From Podocnemis expansa (taxonomy: Eukaryota > Chordata > Testudines > Podocnemididae), in the NCBI GenBank assembly GCA_007922195.1, contig ML681994.1, positions 54,058,988-54,122,987 on the forward strand: 64,000 bases of DNA, in the 5' to 3' direction. Positions 1-10,344 of the stretch are shown here, in pieces. Position numbers and translations under genes: made by a program. Position 1 is the first letter of the stretch; every line of letters starts with the position of its first letter. The notes under the pieces are model-generated. The model saw nothing but the letters and a program-made list of their open reading frames with translations. It was not told the DNA's origin and did no database searches.

Positions 1-1170
1 GCCTGATGAGAGATTAATTGACATGTCCATCGACTGCGAAGGAGATCCTCGCGGCGAACAGGACCTTCTGTGCTGCATGGCGGCGAACCTGAAGCTCAAG
101 CTAGGGGTGATCCAGGTGGAGGATGACTCCCTCTTTGATGCGTGTGGTTGAGCCCCGCTGGCTAAGGTTGGAATCTCCTTGCACGCCGGGGTGTTCCTCA
201 TTGTCCAGGAATGCTGACAAATGCCTTCCTCGATCCTGCCAGTGTCCAAGGTAGCGGACAAGAAATATTCCGTCTCCCCAGAAAGTTCTCCCTTCCTGTT
301 TCATCACCCGGCTCCGAGGTCCTTAGTGGTTGACACAGTCAACCAAAGGGAGAGACAAGGCCAACCTAACACCACACCCAAGAACAAGGAGGCAAGGAGG
401 CTTGACCTGCTCGGCAGGAAAGTTTACTCCTCAGCCGCCCTCCAGCTATGCATCTCAAACCATTCAGCTTTGATGACACGCTACATCTTCAACCTGTAGG
501 AAGCTCTACGAAATCTCCAATCAGTCATCCCCGAGGATCGCCTGAGAGACTTCGAAGCAATGCTAGATGAGGGAGAGAGAGCATCCAGGGACGTGCTTGC
601 GGCAACCTGGGATGCAGTGGACACAGCGGCACGCACAATGGCATCGTGATGAGCCAACTGGCCTGGCTCCAGAACTCCGGTCTCTCCAAGCAGATGCAAC
701 AAATTATTCAGGACCTTCCCTTCGAAGGACCTGACCTCTTTGCATCTTCCACAGACGCGAAGCTGCATGGTATGAAGGACTCGAGGGCCACTTTGAGGTG
801 CCTCGGGATCTACACTCCACAACCTGTTAGCCGTTCCTCGAAGTCGCACCAGCTACAACAGCAGCTACAGCAACTGAAACAACAGCTGCAGCTGCAGACC
901 CAGTTTCCAAGATCTCTACAGTTTCCCCAGCGCCACCTCGGGAACCTGGAAAAGGATAAAGGCTGGTCAGGTAAAGGGGGTAAAGCTGGGCGCCTCCCAG
1001 TTGGGGTGGCGCGGACAGGGGTCGGACCGTTCATCGGGCCACAAACAGCGTTTTTGACAGTCCCTCGGAGGGCAGCGCTCCACAGCCCCTCTTCTCCCCC
1101 CACCGCCTCCGCCACTTCGCTCCGTGGTGGACCCGGGTCACTTCGGACCAGTGAGTCCTCGACACAGTAG
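1..1170 (+). pseudogene. DIRS element A gag-like ORF1 remnant
   Basis: I see a structural (Gag-like) protein relic of the outer DIRS element. The stretch 221-499 encodes a segment containing ADKKYSV and a LLGRKVYSSAALQL block. The same block recurs in element B at 5474-6058 as VLGKKVYTPTALQL, so the two are homologous. After a stop at 497-499 the homology continues, with DVLAATWDAVDTAART near 600-640. A further segment from 646 contains QDLPFEGPDLFA and a glutamine-rich tail (QQLQQLKQQLQ), paralleling EDLPFDKDNLFA in element B. The true start lies upstream of the window. At least one frameshift and one stop interrupt it. Function is by family only: packaging of element RNA. Confidence 0.75.
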
Positions 1171-1720
1171 CAAGAGGATACCACATCCAGTTCCTCTCAA
1201 CCCCCCAGGACAGGAAACCGTCCCCTCCAAAGCTTGAGGCTGAATGCCAAAAGTTACTCTCCCTCAGAGCCATCGAAAAGGTTCCCAAGGGGGGAACGTG
1301 GCAAAGGGTTCTATTCCCGCTACTTCCTGGTCCCCAAACCCAAACGGGGACCTACAGCCCATCCTAGATCTCAGAGCTCTCAATAAAAACATAAAGAAAA
1401 TAAAAGTCTGCATGATCTCCCTACCGCAGATCATCCCATCCCTGTCCCCAGGATTGTGGCTCGCGGCCCTCGACCTAAAGGATGCTTACTTCCACACAGC
1501 CATCCGGCCCCACCATAGGCAGTTCCTCAGGTTTGTAGTGGCATGATGCCATTACCAGTTTACCGCACTCCCCTTCGGGTTATCGCTAGCCCCCAGGGTG
1601 TTCACAAAGTGTGTTGCACCATTCATATGCAGGAGGGGTGTAAGAATCTACCCCTACCTGGATGACTGGCTCATTAGTGGGCAAGTCAAGTTGACAAGTA
1701 CAAGACCATGTTGATGTCGT
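1171..1720 (+). pseudogene. DIRS element A reverse transcriptase, N-terminal part
   Basis: The relic covers fingers and palm of a DIRS reverse transcriptase. Visible motifs are PILDLRALN near 1358-1384, ALDLKDAYFHTAIRP near 1466-1512 (the first Asp of LDLKDAYF is the first metal-binding residue) and the catalytic YLDD box at about 1657-1668. A TGA at 1544-1546 interrupts the frame where a glycine codon is expected, and a frameshift lies upstream in a G-run near 1289-1296. The coding sequence stops being readable at 1720, where element B is inserted. The rest of the domain resumes at 7611. Confidence 0.85.
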
Positions 1721-1723
1721 AAA

Positions 1724-1968
1724 TGGAGGTTACTCACCTTCGTGCAGTAGCTGAAGTTCCTCGAGATGTGCGTCCTCAACATGCTCCACCTTAGGTGTGC
1801 GTGTGCCAGCTGCACCTAGGATCGGGTAACTTTCAAAGCAGTGACCTGCGGAGCGGGGGAGGGGCGCTTAGAGTCACTGTCAGGTTTCACGCCACTGTAA
1901 CGCGTGCGCCTGCACTCCCCCGCCCTCACCGCTCCACCGCTCAGTTCTCCTCTACCACAGAGACTGAA
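1724..1968 (-). repeat. DIRS element B terminal repeat (window-left end)
   Basis: The stretch from 1768 on is the reverse complement of 7413-7603 with scattered differences. Shared blocks include CTCCACCTTAGG, CCTAGGATCGGGTAACTTTC and GCAGTGACCTGC. The outer 44 bases (1724-1767), starting ATGGAGGTTACTCACC, have no partner at the other end. Their complement is found instead inside the element at about 2030-2080, the standard DIRS arrangement. Confidence 0.85.
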
Positions 1969-2022
1969 AGGTAATCTTAACGAGTCTGTGGAGTAGAGGG
2001 GAGGAGGGCAGGTGGTAGAGCA

Positions 2023-2121
2023 TGTCGAGGACGCGCGTCTCGAGGAACTTCGGCTACTGCACAAAGGTGAGTAACCTCCATTTCCTCTATGAGCAGCATC
2101 CTCGACTGCTCCACCTTAGGT
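2023..2121 (-). repeat. DIRS internal complementary region of element B
   Basis: Bases 2030-2080 are the reverse complement of the outer left end (about 1721-1777), for example CTGCACAAAGGTGAGTAACC against GGTTACTCACCTTCGTGCAG. Bases 2083-2121 are the reverse complement of the outer right end (about 7573-7612), including GAGCAGCATCCTCGACTGCT. Together they form the complement of an end-to-end junction of the element. In the DIRS model this region templates completion of the circular DNA intermediate. It is well preserved, with only a few base differences. Confidence 0.88.
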
Positions 2122-2140
2122 GAGTATTTAGCAGTTATGT

Positions 2141-3190
2141 CTAGGAGGTGGGAACTTCGAGACGTGAGAAAGAGGTGGTGCTTAAGACAGCCAGTCCTAC
2201 AGCCACATCCATGCCAGAAAATTGATTGAGAGCATAGTGTCTGGCAAAAGTATCAGTTGAAGACCATGTAGCCGCTCTGCAGATATAAATTAATGGGACC
2301 CTCATGAGGAAAGCGACTGAGGATCCTATAGATCTGGTAGAGTGAGCTCGTATCGTGTCAGGTGATGGCATCATGCATGCGTCATAAGCAAGCTTGATAC
2401 ACGATATCATCCAGCGTGATAGTCTTTGCTTGGATATGGGCTGGCCCTGGGATCGCTCCATGGTAGATACAAAAAAACGAGGTGTTTTCCTAAATTTCCT
2501 TGTTCTATCGAGGTAGAAGGCCAATGCTCTTCTGACATCCAATGCATGTAGGGCTGCCTGTTGGTTAGACGTGTGCAGCTTAGGAGACAAGACCGGAAGA
2601 TGAATTGTTTGATTGATGTGGAATCGGGAGTTAACCTTTGGAAGAAATTTCGGATGTGGCCTTAGTTAGACCTTGTCCTTGTAGAAGATGGTATAAGGAG
2701 GGTGCGCCATAAGCGCTGCCATCTCCCCCACCCGTCTGCTGGAGGTGATAGCGACTAGAAAGGTGACCTTCAATCGATAGATGTAACAAGGAGCATGTCA
2801 CCACGGGTTCAAATGGTGGTTTCATTAAGGCCCTGAGTATAGTAGTAAGGTCCCACGGAGTTGGGGGTAACGTGATTGGCGGATAAAGATTTTTGCAATC
2901 CTGTTATGAATCTCTTGACTATATAATGTAAAAAACCGAGGAAGTCCCTACAGGTTCATGGAAAGTACAGATGGCTGCTAGGTGAACCTTAATAGTATTA
3001 ACTGATACATTTGATTTTTTTAGGTGAAAAAGGTACTCTAAGGTAGACGGAATGCTGGTGGACTGCGGAGGAAGATTGCATTGAGCGCACCATGAGGAGA
3101 AGCAACGCCACTTGTAAAGGTAAGTTGTTCTAGTTGTTGTCCTCCTGCTGTTGAGGAGCACCAACTTTACATCATGCGAGCACTGTTCTT
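2141..3190 (-). pseudogene. DIRS element B tyrosine recombinase
   Basis: This is the integrase of element B, a lambda-type tyrosine recombinase. The N-terminal core-binding part (2919-3164) contains RTTYLYKWRCFSSWC and a VNTIKVHLAAICTFH helix. The catalytic part ends at 2141. In the 2141-2590 segment the HxxR box (AHSTR, His 83 and Arg 86) lies at about 2333-2344, a Trp stands where many family members have the second His (ATWSS), and the likely nucleophile is Tyr 119 (ARHYAL) at 2234-2236. The first catalytic Arg is in VAITSSRRVGE near 2720-2760, in the same frame but separated by stops. It is not functional as it stands. It is homologous to the recombinase of element A at 8576-9793. Confidence 0.85.
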
Positions 3191-5060
3191 CTAATTTGTT
3201 GAATCATCCAGGTTCCACGCCATTGGGTGTAGTCTGCTGAGGTAAGTATTCAAGGTAAGGCTCTGGTTCTGCAAGAGGAGCGTCAGCAGTAAGGGCAGAG
3301 TTATTGGTGGAACCCTGGACATTCTCATAAGTAGGGAATACCAGGGTTGTCGCGGCCAAGCAGGGGCTATCATTATCACAGAAGCCCTGTCCCGTTGGAT
3401 CTTGTGTAGGATGCGAGGGATAAGTGGGATTGGAGGAAAGGCATAGAGGAGACCCTTGTCCCATTTGAGGGAGAAGGCGTCGCCGCTGGAATTGAGCCCG
3501 ATGCTGTCTCTGGGACAATAACTGTTGCACTTGCGGTTCTTCTGCATGGCGAATAGGTCCATAATAGGTGTCCCCCATTGTTAAAATATGGTTTGTAGTA
3601 CCCCATCGTGGATCTCCCATTCATGGTGTTGAACCGTGATTCTGCTGAGGGCATCTGCTATTGTGTTGTTCTTGCCTGGTAAGTGCACTGCTGAGAGGTG
3701 AATGTCATTTGGGAGACACCAGTGCCACAACATCAGAGCTTCCAGGCAAAATCTGTGTGATCTGGTTCCGCCTTGTCAGTTTATGTAATACATAGCAGTC
3801 GTATTGTCCGTTTGAATCCTGACATGTTTTCCTGTGATTAATGAGAGGAAGTGCTGACAGGCATATCTGACTGCTCTTAGGTCAAGCAGATTTATGTGAA
3901 AAGTTCTCTTGTGTGTGGACCAGGTGCTGCGTGCGGTATTGTTGTGAAGATGCGCACCCCATCCCAAGAGGGATGCATCGGTTGTGATAGTAATTTCGGG
4001 TTCTGTTGCAGTGAATGGGACGCCCTGCAACATGGTGCTCTCGCATGTCCACCAGATGAGAGAGTCCTTGATCGTGCGAGGAATGGATAAAAGCCGCCGG
4101 GGAGACGAGAGACGGCGTCTGGCCCTTTTGAGAAACCATAATTGGAACGGTCTCATGCGGAGTCTGGCATACCTGATCAGGTAGGTAGTAGCCGCCATAT
4201 GGCCAAGGATGTGCATACAAGACTGAATGGATATCAGCGTCGCCGTCTGAAATGTTGAGTATAAGGTTTTTGAGGTTCGTGAACCTGTCGATAGGCAGAA
4301 AAGCTCTCTCTGAGAGTGAATGGATTCAAGCCCCTATGAAGTGTATTTGTTGTTGGGGCTGTAGTGAGGACTTTTTGTAATTTATCCTGAGACCGAGTTC
4401 GACGAATAAGTTGATGGTTTTGTTGAGTGTGCAAAGGGCCTCTGCTCTTGTGGTGGCCATTATTAGAAAGTCGTCTAAATATGGAAAGATGCAGACACCC
4501 TTCCTGCGAAGGAAGGCTATTACAGGTACCATGACCTTTGAAAAAACACGTGGTGCCATACAAAGCCCAAAAGGGAGGACGGTGTTTTGGTAGTGCATGT
4601 CCAGTAACGAGAACCTTAGGAATCGTCAGTGAGCTGGATGTATGGTTACATGGAAATATGCGTCTGTTAGTTTGAGGGAAGCCATCCATTCTCCATGGTG
4701 CAGCGATGAAATTGTGGTTTGCATTGTGACCATCTTGAATCTTTTTGTTTGCATGTGTTCATTCAAATCGCCATAGGTCCAAGATTGGTCTCCAACCTCC
4801 TGATTTCTTTTGGGTGAGGAAGTAATTGGAATAAAACCCCTTGCCCCTGTGTTAGTTCGGGACGATCTCTATTGCCCCAATTTGAAGGAGATTTTGTATC
4901 TCCTCTGACAAAAGTTGTACATGATGGGGCTCCCTGAAGAGGGACAGGGAAGGGTGTCGGGAAGAAGGGTAAGTTATGAATGGAATGGTGTAGCCCTTCT
5001 GGATAATTTCCAATACCCACTCGTCTGATGTTATAGCAGCCCATTATTGGAAGAAAAGGC
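3191..5060 (-). pseudogene. DIRS element B reverse transcriptase and RNase H
   Basis: The RT begins near 4850 with SNYFLTQKKSGGWRPILDL. The palm follows with KLTDAYFHVTIHPAH near 4640-4680, where a TGA stands where the pattern expects CGA (Arg). The segment 4326-4598 carries the catalytic IFPYLDDFLIM at about 4470-4487. RNase H lies at 3776-4216, with ITITTDAS (Asp 80), NLLDLRAV (Asp where Glu is usual) and RIQTDNTTAMYY (Asp 137). The connection to the recombinase (3191-3620) contains GLLYAFPPIPLIPRIL, matching LMYAFPPIPLIHRVL in element A. Frameshifts separate most segments. Confidence 0.87.
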
Positions 5061-7251
5061 GGAGTCTGTATTGGAAAACCAGGGGTTGTACTGATGGCTG
5101 GTGCTTCACTGTGAGAAGATGAAATGGCAGACCCTCGACCTGCCCATCAAAAGTGTTGTTTCATGTTGGCTGACTGTAAATTTTGGGAAGACCGGTTGTT
5201 TTGTCGTCTACGGCCTGGTTGGCGTGGTCTGTTGCGGGAAACATCGGCTCTCCTGTTATATTGGCCCTGTGGATATCTGAAGGTGATATTACGAGGTCTA
5301 CATTGTTTCTGGTTGTAGTACAGCGTATGAATACCCAAGGTTCTGAGTGTAGCCAGGGAATCTTTAAGGCCGTGCATGACCTCGTTAGTCTTTTCTGCAA
5401 AGAGATTATCTTTATCAAAAGGAAGATCCTCAATGGTAGACTGCATTTGCTTAGGTAAGTCCTCAGCATGTAATCACGAGGCCCTTCTCATAACAATAGC
5501 TGTGCCCATAGACCTGGCTGCCACGTCAGCAGAATCCAAAGCTGCCTGGAGCGCTGTCCTGGCGATAAGCTGACCTTCTGAGATGAGGTTGGTAAATTGC
5601 TCTTGATGATTCTGTGGGACATATTGCAGGAATTCAGCTAGCTTTGAATAAGTCTTGTGATCATAGTTGGATAGTAATGCCGTATAGTTGGAGATTCTGA
5701 GTTGAAGGGCGGTTGGCGTGTACACTTTCTTTCCAAGGACGTTGAGCTTCTTGTCATCCCTGGCGCCAGGGTTGTTTTTGTTATACAAGGTCTTATTTCT
5801 TTGACTGGCAGCCTCCAATACGAGAAAGTTGGGCTGTGGGTGTGTAAATAGAAACTCATTGCCCTTGGGGAGGACAAAATATTTTTTATCTGCCTTTTTG
5901 TTAGATGGATCGGAAGAAGATGGAGTTGCCCATATGATGTTCGTCGGTTCAATTATTCCATCATCCATAAGTAAAGCTAGTTTTTTTGATCCAGATGTCT
6001 GAAGTATTCTATATAACTTATGTTTATTTGTAGGACTATCATGGAGGGAAATTCCCATGATATCAGCCGCTTGAGTAAATAAATCGCAAAAGCATTTGAG
6101 ATCATTGCTCTTTAGATGTGAGGTGTCATCAAGGGCGTCCGATGGATTCTTGATGGTCTCAGCGGAGGTAAGTACATTCTGTTGCTGGTTGATATTCTGT
6201 ATTGGTTGTGTAGTATTTGCCCCCCTGTATAGGGTTGCTGGTAGGGCAATAAAAAGAATGGAACCCTGGTCACCCTACAGAATTAGGTGGGACTGCCTGC
6301 GGTGGTGGCTGACAACCATGGGTATGGCCAAGGGTATGTAAAAGCCATGTTAGCAGTGGGAGCCTGAAGGGTCTGAATGTTGCTAGGCTCTGGAGAAGAA
6401 AGAACCAATTGCTCGGTAGACCCAGTGGTTCCTGACAGTGGGATGCTGGAGACAGGCAGCTGTCAAAGGAGTCAGACTGAAACAGTGGAGAAACTGGCAA
6501 GGAATGAACCTGAAGATCCTCTGCTGTTTCTAAATGCTTTGATTTCCTCTTATGTTTCTTAGCCCCTGAGCTGAGGGGCTGGGGCTCAGTGTGTAAAGGA
6601 TCTTGGCAGTTTGCAGCTGGTGCAGAGTCATTCATTGTCTGCACCGTCTGCTGTGATGGGTTTAAAATCTGGATCTGAGGCAGATGCAGGAAGTAGGGAG
6701 CCGCCATCGGTGCGAGGTTCGATGTTTGGACCGGTGCTGTGACCGACGCGGCAGATACTGGTGCAGGAAAAGCCAGCGGTGCCGGGATAGGCAGCACAGC
6801 CACTGCCGAGGTGACTGTCAGTGGTGCCGCCTCGATCGCGGCTTTCGGCGTGGAGTCGCGCTCCGTGTCAGGTTTCTTGGAGCGGCTCGGTGCCGATGCA
6901 TTTGAGGCACCCGAGGAACTAGCCAGCCTCAGGGTATCCTCATCAGTATTAGCCTCTCTGGCTCTCTTTTCAGGCATAGGAGATGAGTTGATAGACCTAC
7001 ACTTCAGCACTCCCCTCAGAAAGAGGAGAGGCACCGGGGTCTGAAGAGGGATGTAAAGAACCCTCCAGTAACAGCAGCTTAAGCTTCCTCTCACGGTCTT
7101 TTAGGGATCTCTTTGTCAGATTGCAACAATATTGGCACTTTTGAGAGACATGTGTCTCTCCAAGACATTTTATACATGTCTGGTGGCCGTCTGAAATAGG
7201 CATTGCATCTTTACAAGAGAGGCAGCACTTAAACCCTGAGGGGTTCGGCAT
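5061..7251 (-). pseudogene. DIRS element B gag-like ORF1
   Basis: The N-terminal end (6997-7251) has a Cys/His cluster, CCLSC then GHQTCIKCLGETH, that looks like the zinc-binding head of vertebrate DIRS Gag proteins. A proline/alanine-rich low-complexity middle follows in another frame (6270-7094). The C-terminal part (5147-6058) is one frame, broken only by a stop at 5471-5473. It holds KKYFVLPKGNEFLFTHP, VLGKKVYTPTALQL and EDLPFDKDNLFAEKTNE. Two frameshifts and one stop disable it. Its segments align with those of element A at 1-1170. Confidence 0.8.
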
Positions 7252-7412
7252 CGCGCTGCCGTGTTCTCGGTTTATTTTTATTATTTTTTAGTTTTTGTTT
7301 CTGCTGTTAGTTGTTTCTTTTTCCTTGAGTCTTATGTTCTTTTAATCAATGTTCTTCTTTCAGGTTGAAGATGACAGCGGGAGGAGCCGTGGCGAGACCC
7401 ATCCTAAATGGT

Positions 7413-7610
7413 GGGTGGTAGAAGGAGAACTGAGTGGCAGAGTGGTGAGGGCGGGGGAGTGCAGGCGCGTGCATCACAGTGGCGCGAAACCTGACAGGGA
7501 CTCTAAGTGCCCCTCCCCCGCTCTGCAGGTCACTGCTTTGAAAGTTACCCGATCCTAGGTGTGGCTGGCGCACACACGCCTAAGGTGGAGCAGTCGAGGA
7601 TGCTGCTCGT
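7413..7610 (-). repeat. DIRS element B terminal repeat (window-right end)
   Basis: This is the inverted copy of 1768-1968. It contains GAGAACTGAGTGGCAGAG, GAAAGTTACCCGATCCTAGG and GCCTAAGGTGGAGCAG. It ends at GCTGCTCGTAA, immediately followed by the resumed RT sequence of element A. The segment 7255-7412 between this repeat and the gag-like start is untranslated leader. Confidence 0.85.
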
Positions 7611-8575
7611 AAAGGAATGAACCTGTGTGAGTTCCTGGGCTTCCGCATAAACTTGGAAAAGTCCAAGCTTTGCCCCACCCAGGACATAGAGTTCATTGGG
7701 GCACGCTTGGACGCTCGGCAAGGCATCACATCCTTGCCCCTGTCAAGATTTCGGTCCATCTGCACTATCATCAAGGAGCTCCAGGCGCCTGGGCTGACCA
7801 CAGCACACAGATGCATGCAGCTCCGGGGTCACATGGCAGCGGCCACATCAGTAATCTGAACAGCCTGCCTGCGGATGTGACCGTTCCAGTTCTGGTTCAC
7901 CACAAGCCTCCGATCAGAAAGGAACTGTCTTGACAAGGTAATCTTGGTACCCCAGCATGCCCTGGAGTCCCTCCATATCTGGAGGGGCCCTGACTTCGTG
8001 ATGGGGGGAATTCCATTCAGAGAGTCCAAACCTGCATATCGGATGTCTCCAACCTGGGATGGGGCACCCACCTGTCCGGGGGCCTCTCCACGCAAGGTGC
8101 CTGGAGCCCCGAGGACAGTCTCCTCCACATAAATGTGAAGGAGTTCAGGGCCATCAGGCTGGCCTGCATGAGCTTCCTGGACCAGATCCAGGGCAGAGTT
8201 GTCCAAATCCTCTCAGACAACACAGCAGCCGTGTTCTATACAAACCGTTGAGGAGGAGTCCGTTCCTTGGCCCTATGCGAGGAAGCGACCAAGCTTTGGC
8301 AACTAGTGATAGACCATCACTTCATGCCAACTGCTGCCAATCTCCCTGGGGTGGACAATGGCATAGCGGATTCACTCAGCAGAAAGCCGCTGGTGAATCA
8401 CGAGTGGTCCCTCCACAATGAGGTTTCCTTCCTGCTTACAACCAGGTGGGGAACCCCTCAGATCGACCTCTTTGCCAAGGCGCAGAACCACAAATGCCCT
8501 TAGTTCTGCTCCCTCTGAGGTAGGAAGAAGGGGTCTCTCAGCAATGCTTTTCTGCTCAACTGGTCGGGAGTCCTA
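7611..8575 (+). pseudogene. DIRS element A reverse transcriptase C-terminus and RNase H
   Basis: The RT resumes right after element B with LCEFLGFRINLEKSKL and QDIEFIGARLDA (7617-7859), which follow the YLDD box in this family. RNase H signatures come next: SDVSNLGWGTHLSGG near 8038-8085, LHINVKEFRAIRLAC near 8130-8174 and QILSDNTAAVFYTN near 8205-8247. The three acidic residues expected for metal binding are therefore visible. A TGA follows FYTNR. The segment 8267-8503 holds ANLPGVDNGIADSLSR and QIDLFAKAQNHKCP, the usual tail before the recombinase. Frameshifts are frequent. Confidence 0.85.
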
Positions 8576-9793
8576 ATGTATGCCTTCCCGCCAATTCCCC
8601 TGATTCACAGGGTGCTTCTGAAGGTCCTCACAGACGAGGCACTCATCATCCTGATGGCCTCGGACTGCCCCAGGCGACACTGGTTCCCTCTCCTTCAAGA
8701 AATGTCAGTGAGGACCCCGGTCCACCTCCCACAGTGGGCGGACCTTCTGACACAGGACTCAGGACGCCTTCGGCACCCCAACCCGGGCCTCCTGCATCTG
8801 ACAGCCTGGATGCTCTCTGGCTCAGGGAGCAAGAGAGACACTGCTCGGATAAGGTTAAAAAGGTCCTGGTTGGTAGCAAAAAAACCCTCCACCAGGTCCA
8901 CCTACATGGCAAAATGGAATCACTTTTCCACTTGGTGCCGTGATAAAAACATAGATCCTATTTCCGCACCAGTGCAGGCAACCTTAGATTACCTTCTTGA
9001 CCTAAGGGAGAAAGGCCTATCTCTGTCTTCATTGCAAGTGTATTTGGCAGCAATCTTGGCCTTTCACCAAACAACAGATGGGGTCCCACTCTTCTCATAC
9101 CCCATCTGCCATAGATTCATGAAAGGAGTGGAAAAAACTTTCCCCCCACATCCGTAACCCCACCCCCCAGTCAGACCTGAACGTGGTGCTACGGGTTCTG
9201 ACAGAACCGCTGTACGAGCCCTTAGACTCAGCCACCCTGCTAGTGCCATCCTGGAAGGCAGCTTTTCTGGTGGCCGTTACATCGGCCAGAAGGGTCTCAG
9301 AGCTACGAGCCCTATCCTCTGAACCCCCATATACAGTTTTCTTTCCCGACAAGGTGGTCCTGCATCACCATCCCTCGTTCTTGCCCAAGGTCACCACCCC
9401 CTCCCACACGAATCAAGAAATCTGCCTGCTGGTCTTCTATCCAGACCCGCAGGTGGCAGAAAACCAGAAACGATGGCACACCCTGGATGTGAGGAGAGTG
9501 CTCCTAACCTACATTGAGCGCACCCGATTCTTCCGCAAACTGTTCATGGCGGTTGCGGAACACGAGAGGTTCTCCGGTATCCTCCCAATGCATCTCCAAA
9601 TGGATTGTGAACTGCATCAAAGACTGCTACGGAAGGTCAAACACACCTCTCCCAGAGACTGTGAGAGCCCACCCTACCAGAGCTCAGGCGTCTTCCACGG
9701 CCTTCCTCACTAAGGTCCCGATCCAAGAGATCTGCAGGGCCGCTACGTGGTCGTCGGTACATACCTTCACAACAGACTACGCCATTGCCCGAC
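8576..9793 (+). pseudogene. DIRS element A tyrosine recombinase (truncated by assembly gap)
   Basis: The core-binding domain spans 8576-9157 (STRSTYMAKWNHFSTWC, LQVYLAAILAFHQ). The catalytic domain continues at 9183 after a +1 shift, with AFLVAVTSARRVSELRAL (catalytic Arg of ARRVSEL near 9291). After another shift near 9540 it shows AHPTR (His and Arg at 9670-9681), ICRAATWSS, and TTDY, whose Tyr at 9778-9780 is the expected nucleophile. The sequence then runs into the gap, so the stop codon and downstream internal complementary region are missing. Only two frameshifts separate it from an open frame, so it is better preserved than the rest of element A. Confidence 0.87.
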
Positions 9794-9893
9794 NNNNNNN
9801 NNNNNNNNNNNNNNNNNNNNNNNNNNNNNNNNNNNNNNNNNNNNNNNNNNNNNNNNNNNNNNNNNNNNNNNNNNNNNNNNNNNNNNNNNNNNN
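9794..9893. other. assembly gap of 100 N
   Basis: One hundred unknown bases join the end of the element A recombinase to a very GC-rich block. A round 100 is commonly a placeholder, so the true distance is not known. Confidence 0.99.
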
Positions 9894-10310
9894 GGCCTAG
9901 TGCGGCCGTAAGCGGCCGCTGGAGGCCGGGCCTGCAGCCGCAGCCCTGGATCCCCAGCGGGGGACGGGGCCGCTGCAGCCGCGGGCTGCCAGCCGGGTCC
10001 CGGATCCGCAGCAGGGGATGGGGTCGCCGTAGCCACCAGCGGCCAGGCCAGGGATCCGGGGCCCAGCTGGGGATCCGGGGCCCGGCTGCGGCCGCAGCAG
10101 CCCCGTCCCCAGCTGGGGATCCAGGGCCGCGGCCGCGGGCCGGGCCAGGCTAGGCTGAGCTGCGCCACACAGCAGCGCGGCCCAGCTGGCGGCAGCGGCG
10201 CCGCGGCCTCCCCCTGGCCCCATCCCAGGCCGGGGGGCCTGCCCTCTGGGGGCGGGGCTGGGCCCGTGCCCCGGGTCTTTCCCCGCCCCAGCGACGCCCC
10301 TGCTGTAATT
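9894..10310. repeat. very GC-rich, CpG-rich repetitive block
   Basis: The block is strongly GC-rich in an otherwise AT-rich window. It is built of loosely repeated units around GGGGATCC and CGGCCGC; GGATCC occurs five times. No convincing protein is encoded on either strand, since the long frames across it are GC-driven. It could be a CpG island, a minisatellite-like array or the untranslated tail of a repeat element; the sequence alone does not decide. Confidence 0.55.
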
Positions 10311-10344
10311 CCTCCCACCATCCTTGGGTACGGCTAGCAGCCTC

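Larger units (their letters stand above)
1721..7610 (-). mobile_element. DIRS-type retrotransposon, element B (inner, 5.9 kb, both termini present)
   Basis: The element has inverted terminal repeats at 1724-1968 and 7413-7610, an internal complementary region at 2023-2121, and minus-strand gag-like, RT, RNase H and tyrosine recombinase segments in DIRS order. It interrupts element A in the RT domain. Both junctions show CGTAAA (1718-1723 and 7608-7613), and no longer target duplication is visible, as expected for recombinase-mediated insertion. All reading frames carry stops or frameshifts, many at former CpG sites, so it is probably inactive. It inserted after A and in the opposite orientation. 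Confidence 0.88.
1..9793 (+). mobile_element. DIRS-type tyrosine-recombinase retrotransposon, element A (outer, split, degraded)
   Basis: Seen: gag-like, reverse transcriptase, RNase H and tyrosine recombinase segments follow one another on the + strand, in the order expected of DIRS elements. The series breaks at 1720 and resumes at 7611, because element B sits between. The left terminal repeat lies outside the window and the right end is lost in the assembly gap at 9794. Many stops and frameshifts make it non-autonomous. Known: DIRS elements integrate through a tyrosine recombinase and make no target duplication. Alternative classes (Ngaro, PAT) cannot be excluded without the missing termini, but the protein segments align well with those of element B, whose termini are DIRS-like. 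Confidence 0.85.

Noticed and set aside
2919..5573. Plus-strand frames within element B (for example 3896-4184 and 5124-5573)
   Set aside because: Antisense shadows of the RNase H, RT and gag segments.
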